Below, piece by piece: positions 25,987 through 34,830 of a stretch of DNA of 64,000 nt. The stretch is from Chitinophagales bacterium (GTDB lineage Bacteria > Bacteroidota > Bacteroidia > Chitinophagales > Chitinophagaceae). Location: NCBI GenBank assembly GCA_017303855.1, contig JAFLBL010000017.1:24254-88253 (forward strand). Direction: 5' to 3'. The position numbers and the translations under genes are program-made. Numbering within the stretch: the first letter of the stretch is position 1; the number at the start of each line of letters is the position of its first letter. The notes under the pieces are model-generated. The model did not search any database, was not told where the DNA came from, and worked only from the letters and a program-made list of their open reading frames with translations.

Positions 25987-26721
25987 TCAGTCACCCCCGC
26001 CACCACAGCCGCCACTGCAGCCGCCGCTGTCACCCCCGCCGTCACTGCCGCTGTCACTGCTGTCTCCCCAATCGCCACTGGCTCCTGCGCCTCCGGCATC
26101 ACCTCCTTCATAGCCGCTGAATTCCGGGAACGCGGTTGCGGGTTCCGATTCAAAATGCGTATACAAGGGTTCATTACTGTAAATGATACCATCGCTCCCT
26201 CCGTCGTTGCTGTTTTTTTTCTTTGACTGGTAGCCGTTCTTTTTAACCTGCTCCTGATCAAATTTGGTATCGCCCCATATAGCTACAGGTGGTTCCAGAT
26301 CAAATTCTTTTTTATACAGCTCAATCGTATCAAGGTACTGGGCACTGAAGCGGCCGGTCTGGTCTTCCATGGGTACCAGTTCAGGATAATGATCAAAGGG
26401 CTGACCGATTACCTGCTCACAAAACTCACGGTAGGCCTTGCTGAATAATATATGCTCATGCCATACCACATCAATGATTTTTGAAGGGGTTACCTGGAAA
26501 TCACTCACCAGCCCGAGGAAAATAAACTTTTTATATTCATTAATGGCCCTTAATGAAAAGGGCGTAGCCCATCCATGTTTCTTGCCGAGTTTATGGGCAA
26601 AGGCCATCAATGAAGGGTCCGTATGTCCAAAGCGGGCGGAAATTTTATCCCATAGCCCCGGACTGACCACATGGTCAAAAGAATAATTTCTGAGTTTTAA
26701 CCAAAGCTCTTTTTTATGCAT
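25987..26721 (-). CDS. Glycine-rich domain-containing protein (GRDP-like)
   Basis: 244 residues from ATG 26721; the longer frame relies on a TTG. The folded part (about 1-170) shows FIFLGLVSDFQVTPSKIIDVVWHEHILFSKAYREFCEQVIG, matching the DxxWHxHI core of the GRDP-like family known from plants and bacteria. After a linker the C-terminus (about 205-244) becomes a Gly/Ser/Asp/Cys tail ending in GGDSGGCSGGCGGGGD. The tail may bind metal or be exposed; there is no signal peptide. Convergent with the histidine kinase, with a hairpin (25973-25994) over the stop codon. Confidence 0.78.
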   Translation of the reverse strand: MHKKELWLKLRNYSFDHVVSPGLWDKISARFGHTDPSLMAFAHKLGKKHGWATPFSLRAINEYKKFIFLGLVSDFQVTPSKIIDVVWHEHILFSKAYREFCEQVIGQPFDHYPELVPMEDQTGRFSAQYLDTIELYKKEFDLEPPVAIWGDTKFDQEQVKKNGYQSKKKNSNDGGSDGIIYSNEPLYTHFESEPATAFPEFSGYEGGDAGGAGASGDWGDSSDSGSDGGGDSGGCSGGCGGGGD

Positions 26722-26834
26722 AAAATTGGTTTGTTCATTTATATACAAACAGTTCTGTTGTTAGAACAGTACCGTTACCGGATAGACAATTGCCTGAACA
26801 GCTGCCTAAAGTAAGTGTAATATGAGCAGTTTCC

Positions 26835-26857
26835 TGACAATTATCAAGAAATTGTCA
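26835..26857. promoter_or_regulatory. Palindrome upstream of the outer-membrane protein gene
   Basis: TGACAATT (26835-26842) and AATTGTCA (26850-26857) form a perfect 8-bp dyad around seven bases, 47 bases before the gene. It could be an operator; no regulator is identifiable. Confidence 0.35.
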
Positions 26858-26903
26858 TACAAAAGTCATGGGCATCACCAGGAAACATTTTTCACTTTGT
26901 CCC

Positions 26904-27440
26904 ATGAAAAAGATATCCCTCCTGGCCCTGTTCCTGCTGTCTGTTTCTCTGATGAATGCCCAGCAGAAAATTAGTTTTGACCTGGGTGTAATCCGCCAGA
27001 CCCTGCATGAAGTAAACGGGCTGAACATCAGTAGTTTTTATCATTTCAGTGAAAAACTGGCCGGTGGTATTGAAGTGAACCGGTTTTTTCCCGTTACCAG
27101 TCATGCCGATGCGGACATGAATACTTCTGCCTGGGATATTGATATCAACTTCCATTATAACCTCCCCCTGGGGCATCATTTATATGTATATCCGATCTCC
27201 GGTATCAGCCATACTGCTGAAAAGGAAGTATCAAAATTGCCAATGGGCGAAGCTGTTACAGAACGTTTCTGGTCTGTAAATGCCGGCGCGGGTCTGCTCT
27301 GGCAAAGAGGGCATTGGGGATTTCATACCGAATATCTTTATACCTGGGGACATATCAATCAGCAGTTTGTGCTCGCAGGTATGAACTATGAACTGGAACT
27401 GGGTCATCACAAGTCACATAAAAAGCATACCGGGGAGTAA
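26904..27440 (+). CDS. Small outer-membrane beta-barrel protein
   Basis: 178 residues from ATG 26904 (MKKISLLALFLLSVSLMNAQ, signal peptide cleaved after NAQ). The mature part alternates hydrophobic and polar residues in about eight strands (KISFDLGVIRQTL, NISSFYHFSEKLAGGIEVNRFF, WDIDINFHYNLPL, HLYVYPISGIS, WSVNAGAGLLWQRG, WGFHTEYLYTW, FVLAGMNYEL), as in OmpX/OmpW-like eight-strand barrels. No specific family can be named. A His/Lys-rich end (LGHHKSHKKHTGE) is unusual. Confidence 0.7.
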   Translation: MKKISLLALFLLSVSLMNAQQKISFDLGVIRQTLHEVNGLNISSFYHFSEKLAGGIEVNRFFPVTSHADADMNTSAWDIDINFHYNLPLGHHLYVYPISGISHTAEKEVSKLPMGEAVTERFWSVNAGAGLLWQRGHWGFHTEYLYTWGHINQQFVLAGMNYELELGHHKSHKKHTGE

Positions 27441-27496
27441 GTATGACCGGATAATCTTATTTTCACTGGCAGTATTCACCCGGAAAAATTACTGCC

Positions 27497-28159
27497 ATGC
27501 ACCCCTTATCCCAACATGAACAGGAGACCGCCACGCGGCCCAATGACCAGATTATTTCCTATTACACACTCCGTATCCTGATTGGCGCCACGGGTATTCT
27601 GTTGCCCATTCTTGTGGTTATCGGGAAATGGATTTCGAATGGTTCGCCCGCTCTTGAATTTTCCATCAGCGATTATTATGATAACGGTGCCGGCGGAGAT
27701 ATCCTGGTCGGGGTTTTGTTTGTACTGGGGTTTTTCCTGCTTTCATACAAAGGACCTGACAGACTGGATAACCGGACGGCCGATATCGGTTGTGTGGCGG
27801 CTCTTGGACTGGCCTTGTTTCCGACTACGCATTGCAATGGCTGCTGGGTTTATTATATGCATTTTGTTTTTGCCCTTTCATTATTCTCCGTCTTCATATT
27901 TTTCTCACTGGTTTTATTCCGGAAAACAAATCCGGTAAAGACAATGACGCCGGAAAAGAAGAACCGGAATAAAATCTACCTGGTCTGCGGCATCATCATG
28001 ATCAGCTGTATCCTTGCCATTGCTTTCAGCCTTATTTTTCTCAAACAGGCGATCTGTGAAAAATACAGCCTGGTATACTGGTTCGAATCCATTGCCCTGA
28101 TTTCCTTTGGTATTTCCTGGATTACCAAATCGGAAACCTTTTATTTACGGGATAAATAA
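27497..28159 (+). CDS. Multi-pass membrane protein (DUF998-like)
   Basis: 220 residues with six predicted membrane segments. The stretch SISDYYDNGAGGDILVGVLFVLGFFLLSYKG and the later GLALFPTTHC resemble the DUF998 family, where a SxYY...G..D/F motif lies between helices 1 and 2. Family members are of unknown function. The gene is 56 bases after the outer-membrane protein gene and may be cotranscribed. Confidence 0.6.
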   Translation: MHPLSQHEQETATRPNDQIISYYTLRILIGATGILLPILVVIGKWISNGSPALEFSISDYYDNGAGGDILVGVLFVLGFFLLSYKGPDRLDNRTADIGCVAALGLALFPTTHCNGCWVYYMHFVFALSLFSVFIFFSLVLFRKTNPVKTMTPEKKNRNKIYLVCGIIMISCILAIAFSLIFLKQAICEKYSLVYWFESIALISFGISWITKSETFYLRDK

Positions 28160-28167
28160 ATTCGTAT

Positions 28168-28824
28168 TTACCAGACCCAGACCGGTGCTTCTGTATTTTC
28201 CGCATATACAAGCAGGTCAAAAACGGCATGCACCAGTATGGGGGGCCAGAGGCTTCCGGACCAATACCGCAACATTCCCAGCAGCACAAAGGCAAAGAAG
28301 GAGTACGTGAAGAAAAGCCAGATCGATGTGATGCCGGCCATGGCAGGAGGAAGAAACAGCGACGACTTATAGGCCGCATGCGCCAGTGCGGCGATCAGGA
28401 TGGCCGCCCGGTGATTAACCGCCTGCAACCGGGTTTGAATAAAGCCCCTGAAAAGCAATTCTTCAAGCAGACCAATACCTACCGCTACCCCGCTGAACCA
28501 TTGGAAATAAACCGGCCACAGGGGCATCGCATAACTGCCGCGGTAATAAAAAGCACCCGCAAATCCCAGGAGCAATCCAAGGCTGCAATAAAAAATAAGT
28601 AAAAAGTTCACTGGCTCTGAATACGGGATTGATATGCGTTTATTGGTGAATGTTATATTCCGGCTGATCACGTACCCGGCAAACAGTAAGGGAATCAGTC
28701 CCGCCCATTTAACGGGAGCCGGCCAGCTGATCAGGTAGCCGAAGAGGACCAGGCAGCCGCTGCAGGCCACTGCGGCCGCAACAGCCTGCTGCCGGTCAGC
28801 TTTTCTCAGGTGTACTGTCTGCAT
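28168..28824 (-). CDS. CPBP-family intramembrane (CAAX-type) protease
   Basis: 218 residues from ATG 28824, a start that overlaps the 3' end of the upstream gene by 29 bases. The catalytic motifs are all present: GLLEELLFRGFIQTRL (EExxxR), the histidine in ALAHAAYKS, and HAVFDLL near the end (HxxxD-like). About seven membrane helices. The family includes type II CAAX prenyl proteases and bacterial self-immunity proteins. Overlap with the leucine-repeat gene suggests a functional pair. Confidence 0.88.
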   Translation of the reverse strand: MQTVHLRKADRQQAVAAAVACSGCLVLFGYLISWPAPVKWAGLIPLLFAGYVISRNITFTNKRISIPYSEPVNFLLIFYCSLGLLLGFAGAFYYRGSYAMPLWPVYFQWFSGVAVGIGLLEELLFRGFIQTRLQAVNHRAAILIAALAHAAYKSSLFLPPAMAGITSIWLFFTYSFFAFVLLGMLRYWSGSLWPPILVHAVFDLLVYAENTEAPVWVW

Positions 28825-30199
28825 GATGCATGGTTTTGTTTTTCCGGAGCAGCCAGAAAAACAGGAATGTCGCCGGAAACAGTAACAACAACCAGCCGGA
28901 GCCCAGGCAGGCACCGCTGTTGGCTACGATAATACATCCCGGCAATGCTTTTTCCAGGGATAACATGGCGGCACTGTCTTCCCTGTCCTGAAGCGGCAGC
29001 GACAGGTATCTCAGTTTATTTAGTGTACTGATACCGGTTATATCCGTAACCGTGTCCGTAATGATCAGACCCCGCAGATCCGGCAGTTGTTGTAAGGCGG
29101 AATAGTTCCGGATATGTTTACTCCCGGAAATGGCGGCCACCTGGAGTTTGTTTACTGCTTTCAATATATCATCAAAATTTTCCTGCGTGGTATTTGCCGG
29201 GAGGCCAATCCATTTCAGTCTTTTGGCTTTGCTTAACAACGCAATATTGGTACAGCGTCCTGAAATCATCAGCACGGATAACCGGCTCAGTTGCCCGGAT
29301 AATTCATCCATGGAGGCTTCACCTTTACTGAAATGAAGTACCAGCTCATCCAGTTTTTCCAGCGGCTTCACCAGGGAGAAAAAGGGCGTATCCGTCAGCA
29401 TACTGACTCTCGTCAATTGCGGATTATGCAGAAAGAAACCGGCGGGTAAAGACGATACATGTTCACTGTAAACGATGCATTGTTGCAGGGCAGGCAGGGC
29501 GGGCAGGGGATTGGTTATAACAGAATCGGCCAGGTTGAGATAAAGACATTCGGCATTTTTCCAGATGGACAGGTTCTTTATACTGTTGTTGGTCACCGGC
29601 AGACTGACATATTTCGGACTGAAGTAGCCGGCTTTGTTGTTGTAATCAGCCGGCAGGTCCGCATTTTCCCAGTCTTCAAAAACAAGGGAAATGGACGGAT
29701 GCTGTCCGGCGATTGTTTTAAGGAAAGGCAGATAAGAGGAGGGAATGGAGTCCCTGAAATAAATCGTTTCAAGTTGCCTGAGGTCCTCTTTTTTCATTTG
29801 TTGGAAGAAAGGCAGGAGTGTTTCTTCATTTTCAATAATAAGCGCGTGAATTTTCCCGTTGACCAGCACCATTGAATCCCCGCTCTCATCCACCAAAAGC
29901 GTATCCGTTTCGGGTAAATTGTACCGGAAGTAATAATCATTTACTCCGATCCAGTCGTTTTTTTCAGCCAGTATGGCTTGTTTGTCACGGATGCCCGGTT
30001 GAAACTGCCGCAGGTGATAGGCTTTGGAAAAATTTACGGCCCCTTCTTTTCCCTGTATTCGAAGAACTGCGAATGATTTTTCTTCCGGGAAAAGTTTTAT
30101 CAGCAGGAGCATAAACAAACCGAGGAGCCCGATAAAAACCAGGGGCAACCAACGGTATTTTTTTTCAATCCGGCCGGCTGTTGTGCTGTCATGTTTCAT
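28796..30199 (-). CDS. Membrane protein with periplasmic leucine-rich-repeat-like region
   Basis: 467 residues with one N-terminal membrane segment (WLPLVFIGLLGLFMLLLIKLF, about 14-34) and one at the C-terminus (GSGWLLLLFPATFLFFWLLRK, about 433-452). Between them are repeats with an LxxLxxLxL rhythm (IKNLSIWKNAECLYLNLADS, LDELVLHFSKG, LSRLSVLMISGRCTNIALL, LPDLRGLIITDTVTDITGISTLNKLRYLSLPL), typical of a short leucine-rich-repeat solenoid. No enzymatic motif. The 3' end overlaps the protease gene. Confidence 0.65.
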   Translation of the reverse strand: MKHDSTTAGRIEKKYRWLPLVFIGLLGLFMLLLIKLFPEEKSFAVLRIQGKEGAVNFSKAYHLRQFQPGIRDKQAILAEKNDWIGVNDYYFRYNLPETDTLLVDESGDSMVLVNGKIHALIIENEETLLPFFQQMKKEDLRQLETIYFRDSIPSSYLPFLKTIAGQHPSISLVFEDWENADLPADYNNKAGYFSPKYVSLPVTNNSIKNLSIWKNAECLYLNLADSVITNPLPALPALQQCIVYSEHVSSLPAGFFLHNPQLTRVSMLTDTPFFSLVKPLEKLDELVLHFSKGEASMDELSGQLSRLSVLMISGRCTNIALLSKAKRLKWIGLPANTTQENFDDILKAVNKLQVAAISGSKHIRNYSALQQLPDLRGLIITDTVTDITGISTLNKLRYLSLPLQDREDSAAMLSLEKALPGCIIVANSGACLGSGWLLLLFPATFLFFWLLRKNKTMHHADSTPEKS

Positions 30200-30327
30200 A
30201 CGACAAGTATTTTATAACCGGGGTATCGGATCAGCTGTCAGGGGTAATTTACCGGTGTGGCAAAGCGGTGCCGCATGACGCAGGTTACCTGCCGGTATGA
30301 TTCATCAGCAGGGCGGGAGTAGTTTGT

Positions 30328-31182
30328 TCAGGTCCAGTCGTTAAAATAACTGAGTATTTCCCTTGCCCGGCCTGTATAGAAGCCGCCAAAGAGGACGGCG
30401 TGAACCAGTAATGGATAGGCTTCGGTCAGCTTCAGTCTTTTTTCCCATCCTTTTTCCAGTGGATAGACTTCATTATAAGCAGCGTAAAAACGTTCATCGA
30501 AACCGCCAAACAACCGGGTCATACCCAGGTCCATTTCGCGGTGACCAAAATATACAGCCGGATCAAAAATACAGGCTTGTCCATCGGGTGTTATGGTATA
30601 GTTGCCACTCCAGAGATCGCCATGTAATAATGACGGATGTTCCACCGGGAATAAGGAATCCAGCTGATTGCAGTAATGCCCGGCGGCGTTGATATCAGTC
30701 CGGTTGAATAAACCTTTATTAAACAGCATTTCCACCAGGGGCATAATGCGGTATTCCGTATAGAATTCATCCCAGGTATCCTGTTTATTATTCGGTTGTT
30801 TTAATCTTCCGATATAATTATCGCTGGTCCAGCCAAAGAATGGTTGTGCTTTCTGATGAAGCCGGGCCAGTTCCCTGCCAAAGTTTTCCCAGCAATCTGT
30901 TGCAGGCTGTCCTTTTTCAATCCATTCCAGCAGCAGGTATTGCTTATTGATGGCCTTGCCGCTTTTTATTACGGCCGGAATATACAGGTTGCTGTTTTCA
31001 CGCAGGGCTTCCAGTCCGGCAGCTTCAGCCTGAAACATACCCGGGTAAAGACCGGCGTTATTGATTTTCAGAAAATAGGTTTTATCCGCACATGCTATCT
31101 GCCAGGCTTCGTTGATATCCCCGCCATGTATCACCGTGGTACGGTCTGCCTGAAGCCCGCAATCCGCAAGAATTTTTTGCAT
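30328..31182 (-). CDS. Fructosamine-kinase-family protein
   Basis: 284 residues, the usual length of the family. Visible motifs: KTYFLKINNAGLYPGMFQAEAAGLEAL (ATP-binding Lys), YLLLEWIEKG (hinge), the catalytic loop HPSLLHGDLWSGNY (HGDLWxGN) and IFDPAVYFGHREMDLGMTRLFGGF (metal-binding DP(A)xxxGHRExDL). These kinases phosphorylate ketoamines (fructosamine or ribulosamine adducts) on proteins and so promote deglycation. Cytoplasmic; monocistronic. Confidence 0.93.
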   Translation of the reverse strand: MQKILADCGLQADRTTVIHGGDINEAWQIACADKTYFLKINNAGLYPGMFQAEAAGLEALRENSNLYIPAVIKSGKAINKQYLLLEWIEKGQPATDCWENFGRELARLHQKAQPFFGWTSDNYIGRLKQPNNKQDTWDEFYTEYRIMPLVEMLFNKGLFNRTDINAAGHYCNQLDSLFPVEHPSLLHGDLWSGNYTITPDGQACIFDPAVYFGHREMDLGMTRLFGGFDERFYAAYNEVYPLEKGWEKRLKLTEAYPLLVHAVLFGGFYTGRAREILSYFNDWT

Positions 31183-31503
31183 GTTGTACTATTGAACTGA
31201 CGACTATGAAATTAAAGAATCCCTGCTGTACGGCAACGGGGAAGCAATCCGGGTCAGCCGTTCATTTCCGGAAATAAGTACAGGGGAAAAATCTTTGTAA
31301 GTGAAAAATGGTAAACGGGAGGAGGAAAAACCGCCGGACTGAAATTGAACAGCCGTTCGTATGTCTATGCTCATATAAAAACCTTCAAATAGCTGACTTT
31401 GCTCATTTTATATCCGGGTATCCGCTTTCTATTTTTGAAAACTGCTCAGGCAATACCCTTACCGGCGCAGTATAAAACGATTGATCCATTTAAATCTTGC
31501 TGT
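31183..31503. other. Divergent spacer upstream of gdhA
   Basis: 321 bases between divergent genes. It holds a probable gdhA -7 element TATTTTTG at 31430-31437 (exact fit to TAnnTTTG; the nearest TTG, at 31399, is too far away for a good -33 box). Nothing else is recognised. Confidence 0.45.
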
Positions 31504-32856
31504 ATGTTAACAACACAAACACCCGTAGTTGACAGGTTCATGCAATACATGAAAAAGCGTAATCCTGATCAACCTGAATTTTTGCAAGCTGTTTCAGAAG
31601 TAGCCCAGGCCATTATACCGTATATCGAGGAGCACCCCGAGTACCAGAAAGCGAATGTGCTCGAGCGTATGACCGAAGCCGAACGTATTATCATTTTCCG
31701 TGTTCCCTGGGTAGATGACAATGGTAATTTCCGGGTAAACAGGGGATACCGTATTCAGATGAACAACGCTATTGGTCCGTATAAAGGCGGACTTCGTTTC
31801 CATCCCAATGTAAACCTGAGCATCCTGAAATTCCTTGCTTTTGAACAGGTATTTAAAAACTCACTCACCACTTTACCAATGGGTGGTGCCAAGGGCGGTT
31901 CCGATTTTGACCCCAAAGGAAAATCCGATAATGAAGTGATGCGTTTTTGCCAGAGTTTTATGACAGAGCTTTATCGTCATATCGGCAATGATACGGATGT
32001 ACCTGCCGGCGATATTGGTGTGGGTGGCCGTGAAATCGGATTCCTGTTTGGTCAGTATAAACGCCTCTCCAACGAATTTACCGGGGTCCTTACCGGGAAA
32101 GGATTTACCTATGGCGGCAGCCTGATCCGTCCGGAAGCAACGGGCTATGGATTACTGTTCTTTGTAGAAGAAATGCTGAAAACACAGGGCGAAACCCTGA
32201 AGAACAAAAAAGTGGTGGTATCCGGCAGTGGCAATGTGGCACAGTATGCCATTGAGAAAACAATTGCCATGGGTGGTATACCCCTTACTGCTTCGGATAG
32301 TGATGGATTTATTTATGACCCGGACGGCATAGACCAGGAAAAACTGGAGTTTATCCTGGAACTGAAGAATGTTCGTCGCGGACGTATCTCCGAATATGCG
32401 GATAAATATAACGTGCCGTATTATGCGGGTGAGAAGCCCTGGAAAATTCCTTGTGATGTAGCCTTGCCTTGCGCGGTACAAAATGAACTGGATAAGGAAG
32501 GCGCCCTGCTGCTGGTGAAAGGCAATTGTAAACTGGTGGCTGAAGGAGCCAATATGCCTACTACACCGGATGCCATTGAGGTATTACAGGAAAAAGGCAT
32601 TCTGTATGCACCGGGTAAAGCGGCGAATGCAGGTGGTGTGGCCACATCCGGACTGGAAATGTCACAGAACTCTATTCGTCTCTCCTGGACCCGCGAAGAA
32701 GTGGAAAACAAACTGAGGATGATTATGCGCAGTATTCATGAGCAATGCATACAGCATGGTAAGAAAGAAGATGGTACTATCGATTATGTAAAAGGCGCGA
32801 ATATTGCCGGCTTTGTCCGTGTGGCTGATGCGATGCTGGCAGAGGGACATGTGTAA
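31504..32856 (+). CDS. gdhA: NADP-type glutamate dehydrogenase
   Basis: 450 residues from ATG 31504, matching the standard length of hexameric GdhA; an upstream in-frame start would add 35 residues that do not belong to the family. Conserved segments: NRGYRIQMNNAIGPYKGGLRFHP (substrate site), LPMGGAKGGSDFDPKGKSD (catalytic Lys), GDIGVGGREIGFLFGQYKR, and the Rossmann motif VVSGSGNVAQYAIEK. The reaction is reductive amination of 2-oxoglutarate to glutamate with NAD(P)H, a main ammonium-assimilation route in Bacteroidota. Single gene. Confidence 0.97.
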   Translation: MLTTQTPVVDRFMQYMKKRNPDQPEFLQAVSEVAQAIIPYIEEHPEYQKANVLERMTEAERIIIFRVPWVDDNGNFRVNRGYRIQMNNAIGPYKGGLRFHPNVNLSILKFLAFEQVFKNSLTTLPMGGAKGGSDFDPKGKSDNEVMRFCQSFMTELYRHIGNDTDVPAGDIGVGGREIGFLFGQYKRLSNEFTGVLTGKGFTYGGSLIRPEATGYGLLFFVEEMLKTQGETLKNKKVVVSGSGNVAQYAIEKTIAMGGIPLTASDSDGFIYDPDGIDQEKLEFILELKNVRRGRISEYADKYNVPYYAGEKPWKIPCDVALPCAVQNELDKEGALLLVKGNCKLVAEGANMPTTPDAIEVLQEKGILYAPGKAANAGGVATSGLEMSQNSIRLSWTREEVENKLRMIMRSIHEQCIQHGKKEDGTIDYVKGANIAGFVRVADAMLAEGHV

Positions 32857-32869
32857 TTGGGTAGAGAGG

Positions 32870-33000
32870 CTGAGAAAGGTTGGAAAGTTGAAAAGTTGAG
32901 AAGTTGATAAGTTGAGAAGTTGAGATTCCGTTTGTCTGAAACCTGTCAGAACTTAAAAGGCCTGACAACTCACAACTCACAACTCACATCTCACAACTCA
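32870..33000. repeat. Two word-like degenerate repeats after gdhA
   Basis: 32874-32928 repeats GAAAGTTGA/GAAGTTGATAAG; 32964-33000 repeats CAACTCACAACTCACATCT. The same words occur at 8936-9045, 19845-20020 and 23450-23642, marking a genome-wide intergenic repeat style. Confidence 0.7.
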
Positions 33001-33041
33001 TTTAATAAGGGTTGTGCTTCAGTAATGCGGCACAATCCTTT

Positions 33042-34064
33042 TTAATTTTTTTCCGGCAGAAATTCATTGCTGTAGATACGAAATAGCAGGATGATATAAT
33101 TGACCAGCAAAGGGCCGAAGATGAGCCCGATAAAACCAAAGAGGCCGAGTCCGACCAGTACGCCAAGCACGGTTACAACCGGGTGTACCTGTCCCAGTTT
33201 TTTCAGAATACTGATTCTGGCCAGGTAATCCACATTTCCGGTTACAATAACACTGTACAATAAAAGGCCGGTTGCATTCCAGGTATCGCCGCTTGCATAC
33301 ATAAACACTACCAGTGGCACCCAGATTACCATGGTACCGATAACAGGAAAGAAAGCAAATACACCGGTCAGAAATCCCCACAGGATTACATTGTCGGGGC
33401 CGAAGATGATATAGCCGATCGTTGCGGTAGCGCCTTGTATCAGGGAGATAATCGGAATCCCGAGTGCACTGGCCCGCACTATCCGTTTGGTTTCGGTGGC
33501 AAGCAGGATCACGTTGGCGTGTTTCAACGGAAGTATTCCAGAGATATAGGTTTCAATCTCTTTGCCGTGTACCAGCATATAATAAAGCAGAAATAATAAG
33601 ATGGCCAGGTTTACAATCAGGTTCGATGTGTCATTGACCAGGGAGGGAAGAATGGCCGATAGTTTTTGTTGCAGGTTGCTCAGGCCTTCAGCGGTTACCA
33701 GTGTAATACCGGTTTTGGCCTGCGCGGCACTTACCGCGTCCCGGATACGGTTCATGGTGGCTGCCGGATCTTTCAGAAAAGGATGTACCTGTCTTTCCAC
33801 CAGTACAAAAGTAAACCAGACCAGGGCGGCCAGCAGGAGTGTATAGGCCAGCAGGTAGAGTCCGGCCGTGCGTCCCTTTTTCCATTTGTAATGATAGACC
33901 AGCTGGAAGTAACTGTTGCGGCTGAGTATATAGAGTGTTAAGGCGCCCAGTAAGCCCGGGAAGAAAATATAGAGTTCGCGCACAGACAGAAAAACCAGCA
34001 GTGCCAGGAGACTGAGAATAATGACCTGCTTGATCTGATTATTGAAGTTCACACTGCTGTTCAT
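33042..34064 (-). CDS. AI-2E transporter family membrane protein
   Basis: 340 residues with about eight membrane segments. The family layout is clear: two N-terminal helices (VIILSLLALLVFLSVRELYIFFPGLLGALTLYIL), a large soluble helical part (about 100-155, KDPAATMNRIRDAVSAAQAKTG), and the C-terminal helices with GATATIGYIIFGPDNVILWGFLTGVFAFFPVIGTMVIWVP and GLFGFIGLIFGPLL, the latter being the most conserved family motif. The family (TqsA/YhhT/PerM) includes quorum-signal exporters and Na/H or K antiporters; the substrate is not known here. Confidence 0.9.
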   Translation of the reverse strand: MNSSVNFNNQIKQVIILSLLALLVFLSVRELYIFFPGLLGALTLYILSRNSYFQLVYHYKWKKGRTAGLYLLAYTLLLAALVWFTFVLVERQVHPFLKDPAATMNRIRDAVSAAQAKTGITLVTAEGLSNLQQKLSAILPSLVNDTSNLIVNLAILLFLLYYMLVHGKEIETYISGILPLKHANVILLATETKRIVRASALGIPIISLIQGATATIGYIIFGPDNVILWGFLTGVFAFFPVIGTMVIWVPLVVFMYASGDTWNATGLLLYSVIVTGNVDYLARISILKKLGQVHPVVTVLGVLVGLGLFGFIGLIFGPLLVNYIILLFRIYSNEFLPEKN

Positions 34065-34187
34065 GCTACACGCAGTTTTGTATACGGGTAAGTTACTGAA
34101 ATTATATCACCGGTGCTATGATCTTCGTTAGTCATTACCGTATGATCCTACGGACCTGGAGTTAAAAAAATGCAGGCAATAAAAAAA

Positions 34188-34210
34188 GCCGGACTGAATT
34201 TCAGTCCGGC
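34188..34210 (-). terminator. Intrinsic terminator of the SWIB gene
   Basis: Perfect 10-bp stem GCCGGACTGA/TCAGTCCGGC with a three-base loop; on the minus strand it is followed by seven T. It lies 22 bases after the SWIB stop codon. Confidence 0.92.
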
Positions 34211-34232
34211 TTTTACTATAGAAAGTGCGGTA

Positions 34233-34631
34233 TTAACTCAGGTGTTTGCCGAGGAATTTTGCAATTTCAAACATGGAAACCTGTGCTTTGTTACCGAAAA
34301 CAACTTTCAGTTTAGCATCAGTGTTTACATTACGTTTGTTTTTAGCATCCTGCAGTTTGTTGGCTTTAATGTAAGCCCAGATTTTTTTAACTGCTTCTGT
34401 ACGGGGCAGTGCTTTAGCACCTACTACAGCGGCTAATGCGGCACTGGGAGTCAGGGCTTTCATGAAAGCTGCATTCGGCTTGCGGGCAGATTTCTTCTTA
34501 GCGGGTTTTGCAGGCTTAGCTGCTTTTTTTGCTGCAGGTTTTTTAGCAGCGGCTTTTTTTGCTGCGGGTTTCTTTGCAGCGGGTTTTTTAGCAGCGGGTT
34601 TCTTTGCAGCTGCTTTTTTCTTTGTTGCCAT
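34233..34631 (-). CDS. SWIB/MDM2-domain protein with histone H1-like Lys/Ala tail
   Basis: 132 residues from ATG 34631; the longer frame begins upstream of the likely transcription start. Residues 2-50 are an almost pure Lys/Ala/Pro repeat of the type KKPAAKKPAAKK, like the tail of eukaryotic histone H1 or bacterial Hc1/Hc2 proteins. Residues 55-132 form a SWIB domain (LTPSAALAAVVGAKALPRTE, VKKIWAYIKANKLQDAKNKR, FGNKAQVSMFEIAKFLGKHL). SWIB domains occur in chromatin factors of eukaryotes and in Chlamydia and Bacteroidota. The protein most likely coats or compacts DNA. Good promoter and terminator suggest strong single-gene expression. Confidence 0.93.
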   Translation of the reverse strand: MATKKKAAAKKPAAKKPAAKKPAAKKAAAKKPAAKKAAKPAKPAKKKSARKPNAAFMKALTPSAALAAVVGAKALPRTEAVKKIWAYIKANKLQDAKNKRNVNTDAKLKVVFGNKAQVSMFEIAKFLGKHLS

Positions 34632-34676
34632 GTTTTTTAGATTTAGAATGTTAATGGGTATGCTGTATACCGATAT

Positions 34677-34710
34677 CAAATATAGATGATTTCTTTACTT
34701 GTACGCACAA
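34677..34710 (-). promoter_or_regulatory. Promoter of the SWIB gene
   Basis: On the minus strand TTG (34710-34708), 23 bases, then TATATTTG (34684-34677), fitting TTG-N17-23-TAnnTTTG. Transcription would start near 34670, leaving a leader of about 40 bases. Confidence 0.65.
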
Positions 34711-34830
34711 TGAGAAAAAAATTGGCCCTTTTTTTTCACTTTGTTTTTCCACAATGAAATCCCATTTTTCCCAATGAAAACCGGCGTATCACCCGCCGCA
34801 GTTGCTATATTGCAGCTGCATACACAGGGC

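Noticed and set aside
34462..34689. 75-codon Ala/Phe-rich hydrophobic frame opposite the SWIB gene
   Set aside because: Mirror of the Lys/Ala codon repeat; the hydrophobicity is a by-product.
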